8,860 nucleotides of DNA, from positions 1 through 8,860 of the forward strand of contig CAMCTL010000147.1 in NCBI GenBank assembly GCA_945878515.1, given 5' to 3'. Of the stretch, positions 1 through 6,516 are shown in pieces (positions within the stretch are counted from its first letter, which is position 1; every line of letters begins with the position of its first letter). Source of the DNA: Flavobacterium psychrophilum. GTDB lineage: Bacteria > Bacteroidota > Bacteroidia > Flavobacteriales > Flavobacteriaceae. The notes under the pieces were generated by a model, which was not told where the DNA came from, did not search any database, and saw only the letters and a list, made by a program, of their open reading frames with translations. The translations under genes and the position numbers were made by a program.

Positions 1-532
1 CACGATGGCTAATAGCGCCTTTTTCTTCAAGAGAAAGTTGCGCAAAAGTAATGTCAAAACCTTCTGGTTTAAAGATCGGATCGTAGCCAAAACCTTGATT
101 TCCTGTTTTTTCTAATGTAATTTCGCCTTTGGCAATTCCCGTGAAAAGATGTTGTTTTCCGTTTAAATTTAAGGCAATTACTGTTTTAAATTGCGCATTT
201 CTATTGGTTTCATCCGCTAAGGCTTTCAACACTTTATTCATGTTGTCATCGGAATTGCGTTGTGCTCCGGCATATCTTGCCGAGAACACACCTGGCTCTC
301 CCTTTAATGCTTCGACTTCCAATCCTGTATCATCGGCAAAGCAATTGTAACCGTATTTTTGAGTCACGTAGTTGGCTTTCATAATAGCATTTTCTTCAAT
401 AGTGTCAGCCGTTTCTGGAATTTCCTCGAAACAGCCAATGCTTTCGAGGCTGATAATTTCGATGTTCGAAGGAATCATTTGTTGCACTTCGAGAATTTTA
501 TTTTGGTTGTTTGTAGCAAAAACTAGTTTCAT
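1..532 (-). CDS. rdgB: RdgB/HAM1-family non-canonical purine NTP pyrophosphatase (3' end missing at window edge)
   Basis: This cytoplasmic housekeeping enzyme hydrolyses dITP, ITP and XTP to the monophosphate and pyrophosphate, keeping deaminated purines out of nucleic acids. I translated the minus strand from the ATG at 530-532; 177 codons are present and the frame runs open to base 1. Family hallmarks appear in order: the N-terminal nucleotide-binding motif FATNNQNK (residues 5-12), FADDTGLEVEAL (65-76) with the acidic pair D67/D68, PGVFSARYAG (80-89), GFGYDPIF (147-154) and, at the edge, SHR (175-177), the start of the SHR(G)xA signature near the family's C-terminus. With a usual family length near 190-200 residues, only about 15-20 residues should be missing. 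No frameshift or lost motif is seen. It is transcribed divergently from the lipoprotein gene, and a promoter-like box lies just upstream. Family assignment is firm; the symbol is by family. Confidence 0.95.
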   Translation of the reverse strand, partial: MKLVFATNNQNKILEVQQMIPSNIEIISLESIGCFEEIPETADTIEENAIMKANYVTQKYGYNCFADDTGLEVEALKGEPGVFSARYAGAQRNSDDNMNKVLKALADETNRNAQFKTVIALNLNGKQHLFTGIAKGEITLEKTGNQGFGYDPIFKPEGFDITFAQLSLEEKGAISHR

Positions 533-550
533 ATTTATTTTAGTAAGAGA

Positions 551-558
551 CAAAGTTA
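551..558 (-). promoter_or_regulatory. Bacteroidota -7 promoter box for the rdgB-like gene
   Basis: Read on the minus strand, 558-551 is TAACTTTG, an exact match to the Bacteroidota -7 consensus TAnnTTTG. It lies 18 bases upstream of the start codon, which implies a very short leader. No good -33 TTTG partner is seen at the expected 17-23 base spacing, so the call rests on the -7 box and its position. Confidence 0.45.
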
Positions 559-613
559 AATACTTTTGAAATTTTATACCACATTATTAATTTGTTCATT
601 AAAAATACCTTGT

Positions 614-647
614 TTTGGACTTATGTTTAAAACTATCATTATATTTG
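614..647 (+). promoter_or_regulatory. Bacteroidota-type promoter for the lipoprotein gene
   Basis: A -33 element TTTG (614-617) is followed after 22 bases by TATATTTG (640-647), matching the Bacteroidota pair TTTG / TAnnTTTG with acceptable spacing. It would start transcription near 654 and give a leader of roughly 90 bases before the ATG at 742. A second -7-like box, TAAATTTG, lies at 676-683 but lacks a well-spaced -33 partner; it could be an alternative start. Confidence 0.5.
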
Positions 648-741
648 TTCATATAAAAAAGGATTCGTGTGTCATTAAATTTGATCTACGATATCTGAAC
701 ATTAAACTTTAATATATTTCACTTTAAATCGTATTTTAATA

Positions 742-1188
742 ATGAAAAAGCTCAAGTTAATCGTTGTTTTGGTAGCTATATTCGGAACATTTTTAAGCTC
801 TTGTACTAAAGATATTAGTGGTCCAGTAGATACAAATTTTTTACAAAGGAAATGGAATTTTAACAAATCAACTGTATCAACTGGTGTTTTTACACTGCCA
901 TTCTCGACTACATATTTAAAAAATGAAACAGGTTGCAAGAATGATTACATTGAGATGATAGCAGGAGGCGTTTTTAAATTTGGTAATTATCCTCCTAGTT
1001 GTGACCTTGATTTGCGGTCAGGAAGTTGGTCTGAAAATGGAAGTAATTTAGTTGTAGTCCTTCCTGGTACAGACTTAAATAACACTTTTAAAATAGCCAA
1101 GCTTACTGAAAGTGAATTAATTTTGCAAATTGATCAAGCTTATGAAGGGAAATCTGGTACTTTGAACTTATATTTTAAAAAGGAATAA
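742..1188 (+). CDS. Small lipocalin-like lipoprotein
   Basis: The 148-residue product starts with a lipoprotein signal peptide: basic MKKLK, a hydrophobic core at about residues 6-17, and a lipobox L18-S-S-C21, so Cys21 should be lipidated and the mature protein of about 128 residues anchored to a membrane outside the cytoplasm. The mature part resembles the small lipocalin-like proteins common in Bacteroidota: an opening L-x-x-x-W segment (LQRKWNF), two Cys (in TGCKND and PPSCDL) that could form a disulfide, the strand SGSWSENGSNLVV, and a late hydrophobic strand around TESELILQI. A ligand or function cannot be read from the sequence. The start follows an A/T-rich leader without a Shine-Dalgarno site, as usual in this phylum. 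It stands alone, divergent from the rdgB-like gene. The signal peptide is certain; the lipocalin-like fold is a pattern-level judgement. Confidence 0.8.
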   Translation: MKKLKLIVVLVAIFGTFLSSCTKDISGPVDTNFLQRKWNFNKSTVSTGVFTLPFSTTYLKNETGCKNDYIEMIAGGVFKFGNYPPSCDLDLRSGSWSENGSNLVVVLPGTDLNNTFKIAKLTESELILQIDQAYEGKSGTLNLYFKKE

Positions 1189-1223
1189 TAAGAAATCTAA
1201 AGAACATTGAGTGCTATAAAATT

Positions 1224-1245
1224 TTTAAAATCAATGAATTTTAAA
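1224..1245 (-). terminator. Possible weak A/T hairpin terminator
   Basis: TTTAAAAT (1224-1231) and ATTTTAAA (1238-1245) form an 8-pair stem around a 6-base loop. It lies between the lipoprotein gene and the trpA remnant and could serve either strand; on the minus strand it is followed by a short T-containing run. The stem has no G-C pair, so it is weak. It could be the worn terminator of the displaced trpA end. Confidence 0.25.
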
Positions 1246-1276
1246 TATTGTATCAATTTGCTTTTTAACATTTACA

Positions 1277-1470
1277 CTATCGAATCCTTTTCACAAATTC
1301 CGCAATACTCTTCAATCCATTCTCTGTTAAATTTTTAACAATAGCACTTCTGATAATTGCGCTTTTTGCAAATTGAGTGGCTTGATTGAAGGTTTCGGCG
1401 TTATTGATTCCAAATCCAATTACTTGTGGATTGTTCAGTTTCATTTCAGAAATAATTTGAAATAGTTGTC
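1277..1470 (-). pseudogene. trpA: Decayed duplicate of the trpA 3' end (C-terminal fragment)
   Basis: Read on the minus strand, this stretch encodes a trpA C-terminal tail ending in FVKRIR and a TAG stop (1279-1277), matching the intact trpA at 5363-6124. Bases 1278-1444 align without gaps to 5364-5530 with 12 mismatches by eye (about 93%), and 1364-1437 equal 5450-5523 exactly. Upstream, similarity continues with at least one single-base deletion: DNYFK is readable in one frame (1470-1456) and ISEMKLNNPQVIGFGI in another. Beyond about 1470 it fades. There is no start codon or N-terminal two-thirds, and the phosphate-site motif IIGSAF of the intact gene reads IIRSAI here, so no functional product is expected. 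It lies in the same orientation as trpA, on the opposite side of the exosortase operon, and looks like a displaced old gene end. Confidence 0.9.
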
Positions 1471-1499
1471 AATTCTGTATCGTAATTCAATTATTTAAT

Positions 1500-1507
1500 T
1501 AACTTTG
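1500..1507 (+). promoter_or_regulatory. -7 promoter box of the XrtN operon
   Basis: TAACTTTG matches the Bacteroidota -7 consensus TAnnTTTG exactly and sits 30 bases before the ATG at 1538, giving a leader of about 25 bases. The -33 element is weak: TTCTG at 1473-1477 is the best candidate, 22 bases upstream. The box begins only about 30 bases beyond the trpA remnant, so the promoter lies inside the inserted segment. Confidence 0.5.
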
Positions 1508-1537
1508 CAACTCAAAGTACTTTCAATTTAAAATAAA

Positions 1538-4042
1538 ATGATTATGAAATTTAAAACAGAAATTAATGACTTTACCAACAAAATTGGGGTTAAGATTAGT
1601 ATTGTAATTACGTTATTGAGCTCGATATTGCTATTGAGTTCACTAATAGGAAGTGAATATGATGATGAGAAATTCATTTTTTTATGTTTTTTTAATGTTA
1701 TTATTGAATTGCTTTTTGGTGTGATTGTTACTTTTTGTATGCTAAAAAATAGAGAAAAATACCAACACCTTACTCCATTTTTATTTATTAATTGGTTTAT
1801 AGGTTGTTTCTCCACTAATGTCTTTATTAATGTTTTTGAAAATTTGCCAATTTGGGTCTATGTGGTTACATTCTTGTTTTGCTTTTCTAATTTTGCGATT
1901 TATAGTAACTTCAAACATAAGTACTTCAATACAGCATTGTATTTTACGAACGGCTGCTCGTATTTACTCATTTTGTATTATGCCATTTATTTAATTCCAT
2001 TTGCGCCAATTTCTTGTATAGGTATTTTGGCTTTGGGACTTGGTTTTTATGGACTCGTACCTATGATTGTACTTATCAGTCATACAGTTATTTTGATTCA
2101 GAACTTTATAGAAAATAGAAAAAATGGATTTGCTTTTGGAGCAGGAATTGCACTAGTTTGTATGGGTTTTGTGATTTTTACAGTTTTGTTAAATATTGAA
2201 AGTCAAAAGATTTCAAAAAATACCATTACAAATTCTTTTGCGAAAGTAAATACTGATTTACCTCAATATATCACCATTTCACAAAATTTAAAACCTAATT
2301 TTCTTAACGAAATTCTTCTCAAAAAAGATATTGTTTACATTGCTTCTGATGATTTCTTTCAGTTTCGAGGTCTTGATTCTTTTGGAAATAACAAACAATA
2401 TAATGAGAGAAAAACACATAATCCAATTATAAATCTTGCTTATTTGTTTTCGGCAAGGTTAGATTTAAGTGCCGACGACAGAATAAATATTCTAAAATCT
2501 AATTTTGATAAACGATTGGAAACCGAAGAACAATTGTGGGATGGAAAAGATTTGTTCACCAAAAACATTAAAGAAGACGTCAAAATTTATGCTAGAGAAC
2601 GTTTGGCATATACCGAAATCACTATGGATATTGCTAGTGCGGAAAAATCATGGGGCGATAAAGAAGCGATATATTCTTTTCAACTCCCCGAAGGAGCTGT
2701 TGCAACGTCCTTGTCTTTATGGGTAAATGGACTGGAGAGAAAAGGAGTTTTGACAACAAAAGAAAAAGCCAAAAAAGCCTACAATCAAATTGTAGGCGTC
2801 GAATCACGGGATCCTTCATTGATGCAATGGAGGGAGGGCAATAAAGTGGTGGTTCGTGTTTTTCCGATACGTTATGATTTGCCAAGAACTTTTAAATGCG
2901 GTTTTACAACACCATTAAAAGTCGAAAATAATACTATGAAATATGTGAGTTTGGACATCAAAGGACCTAATATAAATGGCGCCAAAACTATTTCAAGAAT
3001 TCAAATTGCAGCTAATGAAAAGTTTGAATCCAGTAAGGATTTTGAATTGGAAAATGGTTTTTATATTAATACTTCAAAAGGATTAGATGCTTGGGAAGCC
3101 AAAATTTCTATTACTAGAAAAGTTTTTTCAACTGCTTTTGTCTGGAAAAATAAAGCCTATAAAATCAACGAAATTCAACAGCAAAAGATAACTTTTAAAC
3201 CAAGTGAAATTATTTTGGATTTGAATAGTAGCTGGACAAAAAACGAAATTGTAAGAATCATTAGTCAATCTAAAGAAAACTATTTTGTTTGTAACAACAA
3301 TCAAAAAGAAGTCATAAATAGCTCTAATTATGAAACTGTTTTTGCTCAATTTGAAAACTTGAGTTATTCTTTACTACCACTTTACGATCTAGAAGAAAAT
3401 AGTTTGGTAATCACTAAATGTGGTACTATTTCTGCCAATTTTGAAGAATTAGAAACATCTGATTATTTGAAAAAATTAAAGGCAAAAACCCAGCAAAAAA
3501 ATATAAAAGTGATTAATATTTCAGAAAATTTGAATCCGTTTTGGCAAACTGTAAAAGAGCAAAAAATAGTTTCCTATTTAAAAACCGATTTGAATAAATG
3601 TCTAAAATTAATTGAATACAACCAATTTTTGGAATTTAAAACACTAGAAAACACCATTAATATAGAACCTGCTAACATAGCAATTCAGGAAGGAGAATTA
3701 GATTCAAAAATTCAGAATAATGGTTCCAATCATATTTATAGATTGTATGCTTTTGGCAAAGTTTTACAAGAGCAGGTGGCAATACAAAATGATTCTTTGA
3801 AAGAAAATAAATTTGTGGATTTAGCAAAAGATGCCAATATAGTAACGCCAATTTCCTCTCTGATTGTACTGGAAACCGACGAAGACTATAAGAAAAATGG
3901 AATTGAAAAAAATGTAAATACACTTGGAAATGCTTCCATAAATAATGATGGCGCAGTTCCTGAACCACACGAATGGTTATTGATTATCATTGCATTAATA
4001 ACTATTTTCTTTTACAGCAGAAAACAAAAAATGGTAAATTAA
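1538..4042 (+). CDS. XrtN-system VIT domain membrane protein with PEP-type sorting tail
   Basis: This 834-residue protein is the likely dedicated substrate of the adjacent exosortase. The first ~220 residues form roughly seven to eight membrane segments (first about 18-37, last about 197-219). A VIT domain follows at about 344-465, with AYTEITMDI (357-365), AIYSFQLPEGA (377-387), LWVNG (394-398), the K-rich helix ending KKAYNQI (412-418) and VVRVFPIRY (438-446). A VWA-like region follows: IILDLNSSW (558-566) sits where the metal-site DxSxS is expected but reads D561-x-N563-x-S565, and IVTPISSLIVLE (768-779) matches the IVTPYTS-type segment that closes VIT-VWA proteins. The C-terminus is a sorting signal: PEPHEW (808-813), a hydrophobic run (814-826) and basic RKQK (828-831). 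A second ATG two codons downstream (1544) is an alternative start. The match to the family described as XrtN-system VIT proteins is from memory; its cellular role is unknown. Confidence 0.88.
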   Translation: MIMKFKTEINDFTNKIGVKISIVITLLSSILLLSSLIGSEYDDEKFIFLCFFNVIIELLFGVIVTFCMLKNREKYQHLTPFLFINWFIGCFSTNVFINVFENLPIWVYVVTFLFCFSNFAIYSNFKHKYFNTALYFTNGCSYLLILYYAIYLIPFAPISCIGILALGLGFYGLVPMIVLISHTVILIQNFIENRKNGFAFGAGIALVCMGFVIFTVLLNIESQKISKNTITNSFAKVNTDLPQYITISQNLKPNFLNEILLKKDIVYIASDDFFQFRGLDSFGNNKQYNERKTHNPIINLAYLFSARLDLSADDRINILKSNFDKRLETEEQLWDGKDLFTKNIKEDVKIYARERLAYTEITMDIASAEKSWGDKEAIYSFQLPEGAVATSLSLWVNGLERKGVLTTKEKAKKAYNQIVGVESRDPSLMQWREGNKVVVRVFPIRYDLPRTFKCGFTTPLKVENNTMKYVSLDIKGPNINGAKTISRIQIAANEKFESSKDFELENGFYINTSKGLDAWEAKISITRKVFSTAFVWKNKAYKINEIQQQKITFKPSEIILDLNSSWTKNEIVRIISQSKENYFVCNNNQKEVINSSNYETVFAQFENLSYSLLPLYDLEENSLVITKCGTISANFEELETSDYLKKLKAKTQQKNIKVINISENLNPFWQTVKEQKIVSYLKTDLNKCLKLIEYNQFLEFKTLENTINIEPANIAIQEGELDSKIQNNGSNHIYRLYAFGKVLQEQVAIQNDSLKENKFVDLAKDANIVTPISSLIVLETDEDYKKNGIEKNVNTLGNASINNDGAVPEPHEWLLIIIALITIFFYSRKQKMVN

Positions 4043-5277
4043 TGAGCAATATATTTTCTGAATATAAAATCGGCATGGTGATTTTTGCAATTTGTGTTCT
4101 TATTGCAATAAATTATAATGTTATCCTTTTTGGTTTAGATAATGACTTTATTGGAATCGTTTTTTCTATTTTACTCTTTGTTTTTGGAAGCAGAAAGACG
4201 AGTTTCAAAGTCAATTATTTGTTGATTGGATTGATTTTTATTTTCGAATTTGTAAGCTATAGATTGCATACTCAATCGCTGCATTTCTTATCCTTAATGC
4301 TATTTTTATGTTTGGTTTTTTACAGTTTCACCGGCAAATTTTCGTTTGTAGCCTTTATTTGTATTTTGTTGTTTTCGACCATCTTTAATAAATTTTTCGA
4401 GCATCTGACTTCCGAAATTAAACAATCGTTATGTTATGCAGTGTTTTTGACTTTAAAAAATTTTATGGCTTTGGATAGAATTGAAGGAGTCAATTTTTAT
4501 ATAAATAATGCCAAAATTACAATCGATACGGCTTGTATGGGTTTATCAATGTTCAAAACGGGTTTGTTGACAGGAGCCATTTTATTGACATTAGAAGAGA
4601 AGAAACAACAAAAATATTTTGGCATCATTCCGATTGTTGTCTTTTGCTTAATTGTGATTTTATTGAATATCATTTCTAATTATTTTAGAATTGTCACTTT
4701 GGTCATTTTAGGTTGTACGCAAGACAATACATTGCATCATTTAGTTGGATTGTTGTGCTTTGGAATGTATCAAGTTCTTCCAATGATAGCCATTATAAAC
4801 TATTTTAAACCTAAAAAAAGTGAAGTTGAAGTTACTAGTTTTCAATCTAAAAAGCGTCCAATTATTTTGACTTTTGGAGTTTTATTTTTAACTAGTTTGG
4901 AAGTAAAAAGCCCGGATAACAATGATTTATTGAAAAACCTGAATCCAAAATACGATGTCAAAAACGGTATTTGGGTTAGCGATGAAGTATTCAAAATCTC
5001 AACACCAAATAAACTCATTTATATTAAAACACCATCTCACAAACCACTGATTTGTTGGACTGGAAATGGCTATACGATCACTGAATCGAAAGAAATTTTT
5101 GTAGGAAATGAGAAAGTATGGTTTAGTATAATGGAAAAAAATAATATTCAATACCAATCAGTCTGGTGGTATGAATGTGGAGCAAAAAAGTACACATCAT
5201 TCCTAGAAGTGATGTGTTTGAAATTGATTTTTAACGAGCCTATTCGATTAATTAATGAAACAAGTAAGATAGATTGA
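4042..5277 (+). CDS. xrtN: Exosortase XrtN (transpeptidase-like sorting enzyme)
   Basis: This polytopic inner-membrane protein belongs to the exosortase/archaeosortase family, which cleaves C-terminal PEP-type signals and is thought to transfer the protein to a surface anchor. From the ATG at 4042 it has 411 residues. The catalytic set is visible: Cys165 in DTACMGLSMFK, Arg216 in SNYFRIVTL and His233 in LHHLVGLLCFGMYQ, all within the multi-spanning first ~260 residues. A soluble C-terminal part (about 290-411) contains ICWTGNGYTI and QSVWWYECG, recalling EpsI-type domains linked to exosortases. I chose this start because the upstream stop and this ATG overlap as TAATG, implying translational coupling, and because an earlier in-frame ATG (3973) would lie deep inside the preceding gene and add a non-hydrophobic lead. 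The neighbouring gene ends in a PEP-type tail, supporting a single-substrate system. Exosortase identity is firm; the N subtype follows from context. Confidence 0.88.
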   Translation: MSNIFSEYKIGMVIFAICVLIAINYNVILFGLDNDFIGIVFSILLFVFGSRKTSFKVNYLLIGLIFIFEFVSYRLHTQSLHFLSLMLFLCLVFYSFTGKFSFVAFICILLFSTIFNKFFEHLTSEIKQSLCYAVFLTLKNFMALDRIEGVNFYINNAKITIDTACMGLSMFKTGLLTGAILLTLEEKKQQKYFGIIPIVVFCLIVILLNIISNYFRIVTLVILGCTQDNTLHHLVGLLCFGMYQVLPMIAIINYFKPKKSEVEVTSFQSKKRPIILTFGVLFLTSLEVKSPDNNDLLKNLNPKYDVKNGIWVSDEVFKISTPNKLIYIKTPSHKPLICWTGNGYTITESKEIFVGNEKVWFSIMEKNNIQYQSVWWYECGAKKYTSFLEVMCLKLIFNEPIRLINETSKID

Positions 5278-5312
5278 ATTAGGTTAGTTTAAATTATAAT
5301 TACAAAAAAATT

Positions 5313-5337
5313 GGCGTTTAAAATAACTTTAAACGCC
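5313..5337 (-). terminator. Intrinsic terminator of the trp operon, shared with the convergent xrtN operon
   Basis: GGCGTTTAAA (5313-5322) pairs perfectly with TTTAAACGCC (5328-5337), a 10-pair stem with a 5-base loop. On the minus strand the hairpin lies 25 bases after the trpA stop and is followed by a run of seven T (complement of 5304-5310) after AA, a classic intrinsic terminator. On the plus strand it follows the xrtN stop by 35 bases but the T-run is poor, so it should work less well in that direction. Confidence 0.88.
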
Positions 5338-5362
5338 GTTTGCATTTTGTATAGAAAAGATA

Positions 5363-6124
5363 TTATCGAATTCTTTTCACAAATTCCTCAATACTCTTCA
5401 CTCCATTTTCTGTCAAATTTTTAATAAAAGCACTTCCGATAATTGCTCCTTTTGCAAATTGAGTGGCTTGATTGAAGGTTTCGGCGTTATTGATTCCAAA
5501 TCCAATTACTTGTGGATTGTTCAAGTTCATGTCTGCTATTCGTTTGAAATAATCTTCTTGTGTGTTTCCAAAACCAGATTGTGAGCCAGTTACACTCGCT
5601 GAACTGACCATATAAATAAATCCGTTAGAAACGCTATCGATAAAACGAATGCGTTCGTTCGAAGTTTGTGGAGTAATCAAAAAGACATTAATTAGTCCGT
5701 ATTTTTCAAAAGTAGCTTTAAATTCAGCTGCATAAACATCTACAGGCAAATCGGGAATTATTAAACCGTCAATTCCAATTTCAGCACATTTTTTACAGAA
5801 ATTCTCCATTCCGTATTGAAGCATCGGGTTGAAATATCCCATGATAATCAATGGAATAGAAACTGTTTTGCGAATATTCGCTAATTGTTCAAATAATACT
5901 TGAGTGGTCATTCCGTTATACAATGCTTGGGTTGAACTCTCTTGTATGGTTGGGCCATCTGCCAAAGGATCGCTGAAAGGGAGTCCGATTTCAATCATAT
6001 CAACACCATTTTTTTCTAAATCTTGAATGATTTGTACAGTATCATTCAAGTTTGGGTATCCAGCCGAGAAGTAAATTGATAAAATTTTATTGTTCCCTTC
6101 TAATCTTTGGTTTATTCGATTCAT
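5363..6124 (-). CDS. trpA: Tryptophan synthase alpha chain
   Basis: TrpA cleaves indole-3-glycerol phosphate to indole and glyceraldehyde 3-phosphate; indole is channelled to TrpB in the cytoplasmic synthase complex. From the ATG at 6124 the product has 253 residues, the size I expect for the family in this group, and opens MNRINQRL. The catalytic acids are present: Glu45 in MIEIGLPFSDP and Asp56 in LADGPTIQ (the usual Glu49 and Asp60). Phosphate-site elements are VTGSQSGFG (178-186), VIGFGI (206-211) and IIGSAF (228-233). An in-frame ATG at 6157 would add 11 residues (MSKILNATKIK) and shorten the gap to the upstream gene from 54 to 21 bases; I prefer the shorter form because the extension lacks family resemblance, but the choice is uncertain. 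It is the last gene of the operon. Its final ~55 codons recur as a decayed copy at 1277-1470, suggesting that an insertion event occurred at this gene's end. Confidence 0.95.
   Translation of the reverse strand: MNRINQRLEGNNKILSIYFSAGYPNLNDTVQIIQDLEKNGVDMIEIGLPFSDPLADGPTIQESSTQALYNGMTTQVLFEQLANIRKTVSIPLIIMGYFNPMLQYGMENFCKKCAEIGIDGLIIPDLPVDVYAAEFKATFEKYGLINVFLITPQTSNERIRFIDSVSNGFIYMVSSASVTGSQSGFGNTQEDYFKRIADMNLNNPQVIGFGINNAETFNQATQFAKGAIIGSAFIKNLTENGVKSIEEFVKRIR
5364..5530. repeat. Direct repeat inside trpA matching 1278-1444
   Basis: These 167 bases of the trpA 3' end match 1278-1444 in the same orientation at a constant 4086-base offset, with 12 mismatches by eye. Ten mismatches lie in the part nearest the stop codon, two at the other end, and 74 bases between them (5450-5523) are identical. 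The repeat brackets the whole VIT/XrtN operon, so recombination between the copies would delete it. Confidence 0.9.
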
Positions 6125-6178
6125 TTTTATTTTTGTAGCATTTAATATTTTACTCATTGGAAAGTTTGAAAAGTAAGT

Positions 6179-6499
6179 CTAATTAGCAACACTATAAGCC
6201 CATGCTTTTTGGTTTGATTGCAAATATACTTCTACTCGCTTATAATGGACACCTTCGTATAAATCAGCTTGATTTAGCTCTTTTTCGGTAATTTCATAAA
6301 CGAATCCATCAATAAAATCAGTGGTGTTTTTCGTTTCTACTATTACTGGATACTGAACAATTCCAAATTCTTCTTCGATTTCAATTTTTTTCAAAACATA
6401 TCCTATCAATTTCTCAGGCGTTCCTTCCAGAATACGACCAAAAAGGTTTTCTTGTACATCTTCGTGCTGCAAAGTGCCGTAGGTAAATAATTTAATCAT
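6179..6499 (-). CDS. Gamma-glutamylcyclotransferase-like (AIG2/YtfP-type) protein in the trp operon
   Basis: This 106-residue cytoplasmic protein belongs to the GGCT-like fold family. Visible hallmarks are the N-terminal YGTL motif (residues 7-10, the glycine-rich substrate pocket), DFIDGFVYEI (61-70), the candidate catalytic acid Glu82 in DLYEG (79-83), the following YKR (86-88), and the closing AWAY strand (99-102). Better-studied members cyclise gamma-glutamyl amino acids or amines to 5-oxoproline, but many small bacterial ones have no proven substrate, so the reaction here is unknown. It sits 17 bases after trpB and 54 (or 21, depending on the trpA start) before trpA, on the same strand, so it is almost surely co-transcribed with them. 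Neither the family nor the residues tie it to tryptophan synthesis. Family call is good; function is open. Confidence 0.85.
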   Translation of the reverse strand: MIKLFTYGTLQHEDVQENLFGRILEGTPEKLIGYVLKKIEIEEEFGIVQYPVIVETKNTTDFIDGFVYEITEKELNQADLYEGVHYKRVEVYLQSNQKAWAYSVAN

Positions 6500-6516
6500 G
6501 GTATTCTTATTTTCGA

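Larger units (their letters stand above)
1189..1537. other. 349-base gap between genes: weak hairpin, trpA remnant and promoter
   Basis: This stretch has no intact gene. From left to right it holds an A/T-only hairpin (1224-1245), the decayed minus-strand copy of the trpA 3' end (1277-1470), and the promoter of the exosortase operon (-7 box at 1500-1507). Nothing else recognisable was found in 1189-1223 or 1246-1276. Confidence 0.7.

Noticed and set aside
533..741. Riboswitch or structured RNA in the rdgB/lipoprotein divergent region
   Set aside because: Only promoter boxes are recognisable; no conserved aptamer-like core or strong stem was seen.
702..938. Open frame on the minus strand over the lipoprotein gene
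   Set aside because: It overlaps a convincing signal peptide and mature domain on the plus strand and has no recognisable protein features of its own.
2505..3968. Several short open frames within the VIT protein gene on either strand
   Set aside because: They are shadows of the well-supported 834-residue gene and show no domain or start context.
3973..4041. Longer N-terminus for the exosortase starting at 3973
   Set aside because: It would overlap 70 bases of the VIT gene in another frame and adds a lead without membrane or signal features; the TAATG overlap start at 4042 begins just before the first membrane segment.
1189..5362. Classical mobile element carrying the exosortase operon
   Set aside because: No transposase, integrase, tRNA site or terminal inverted repeats are visible; the only boundary mark is the trpA direct repeat.
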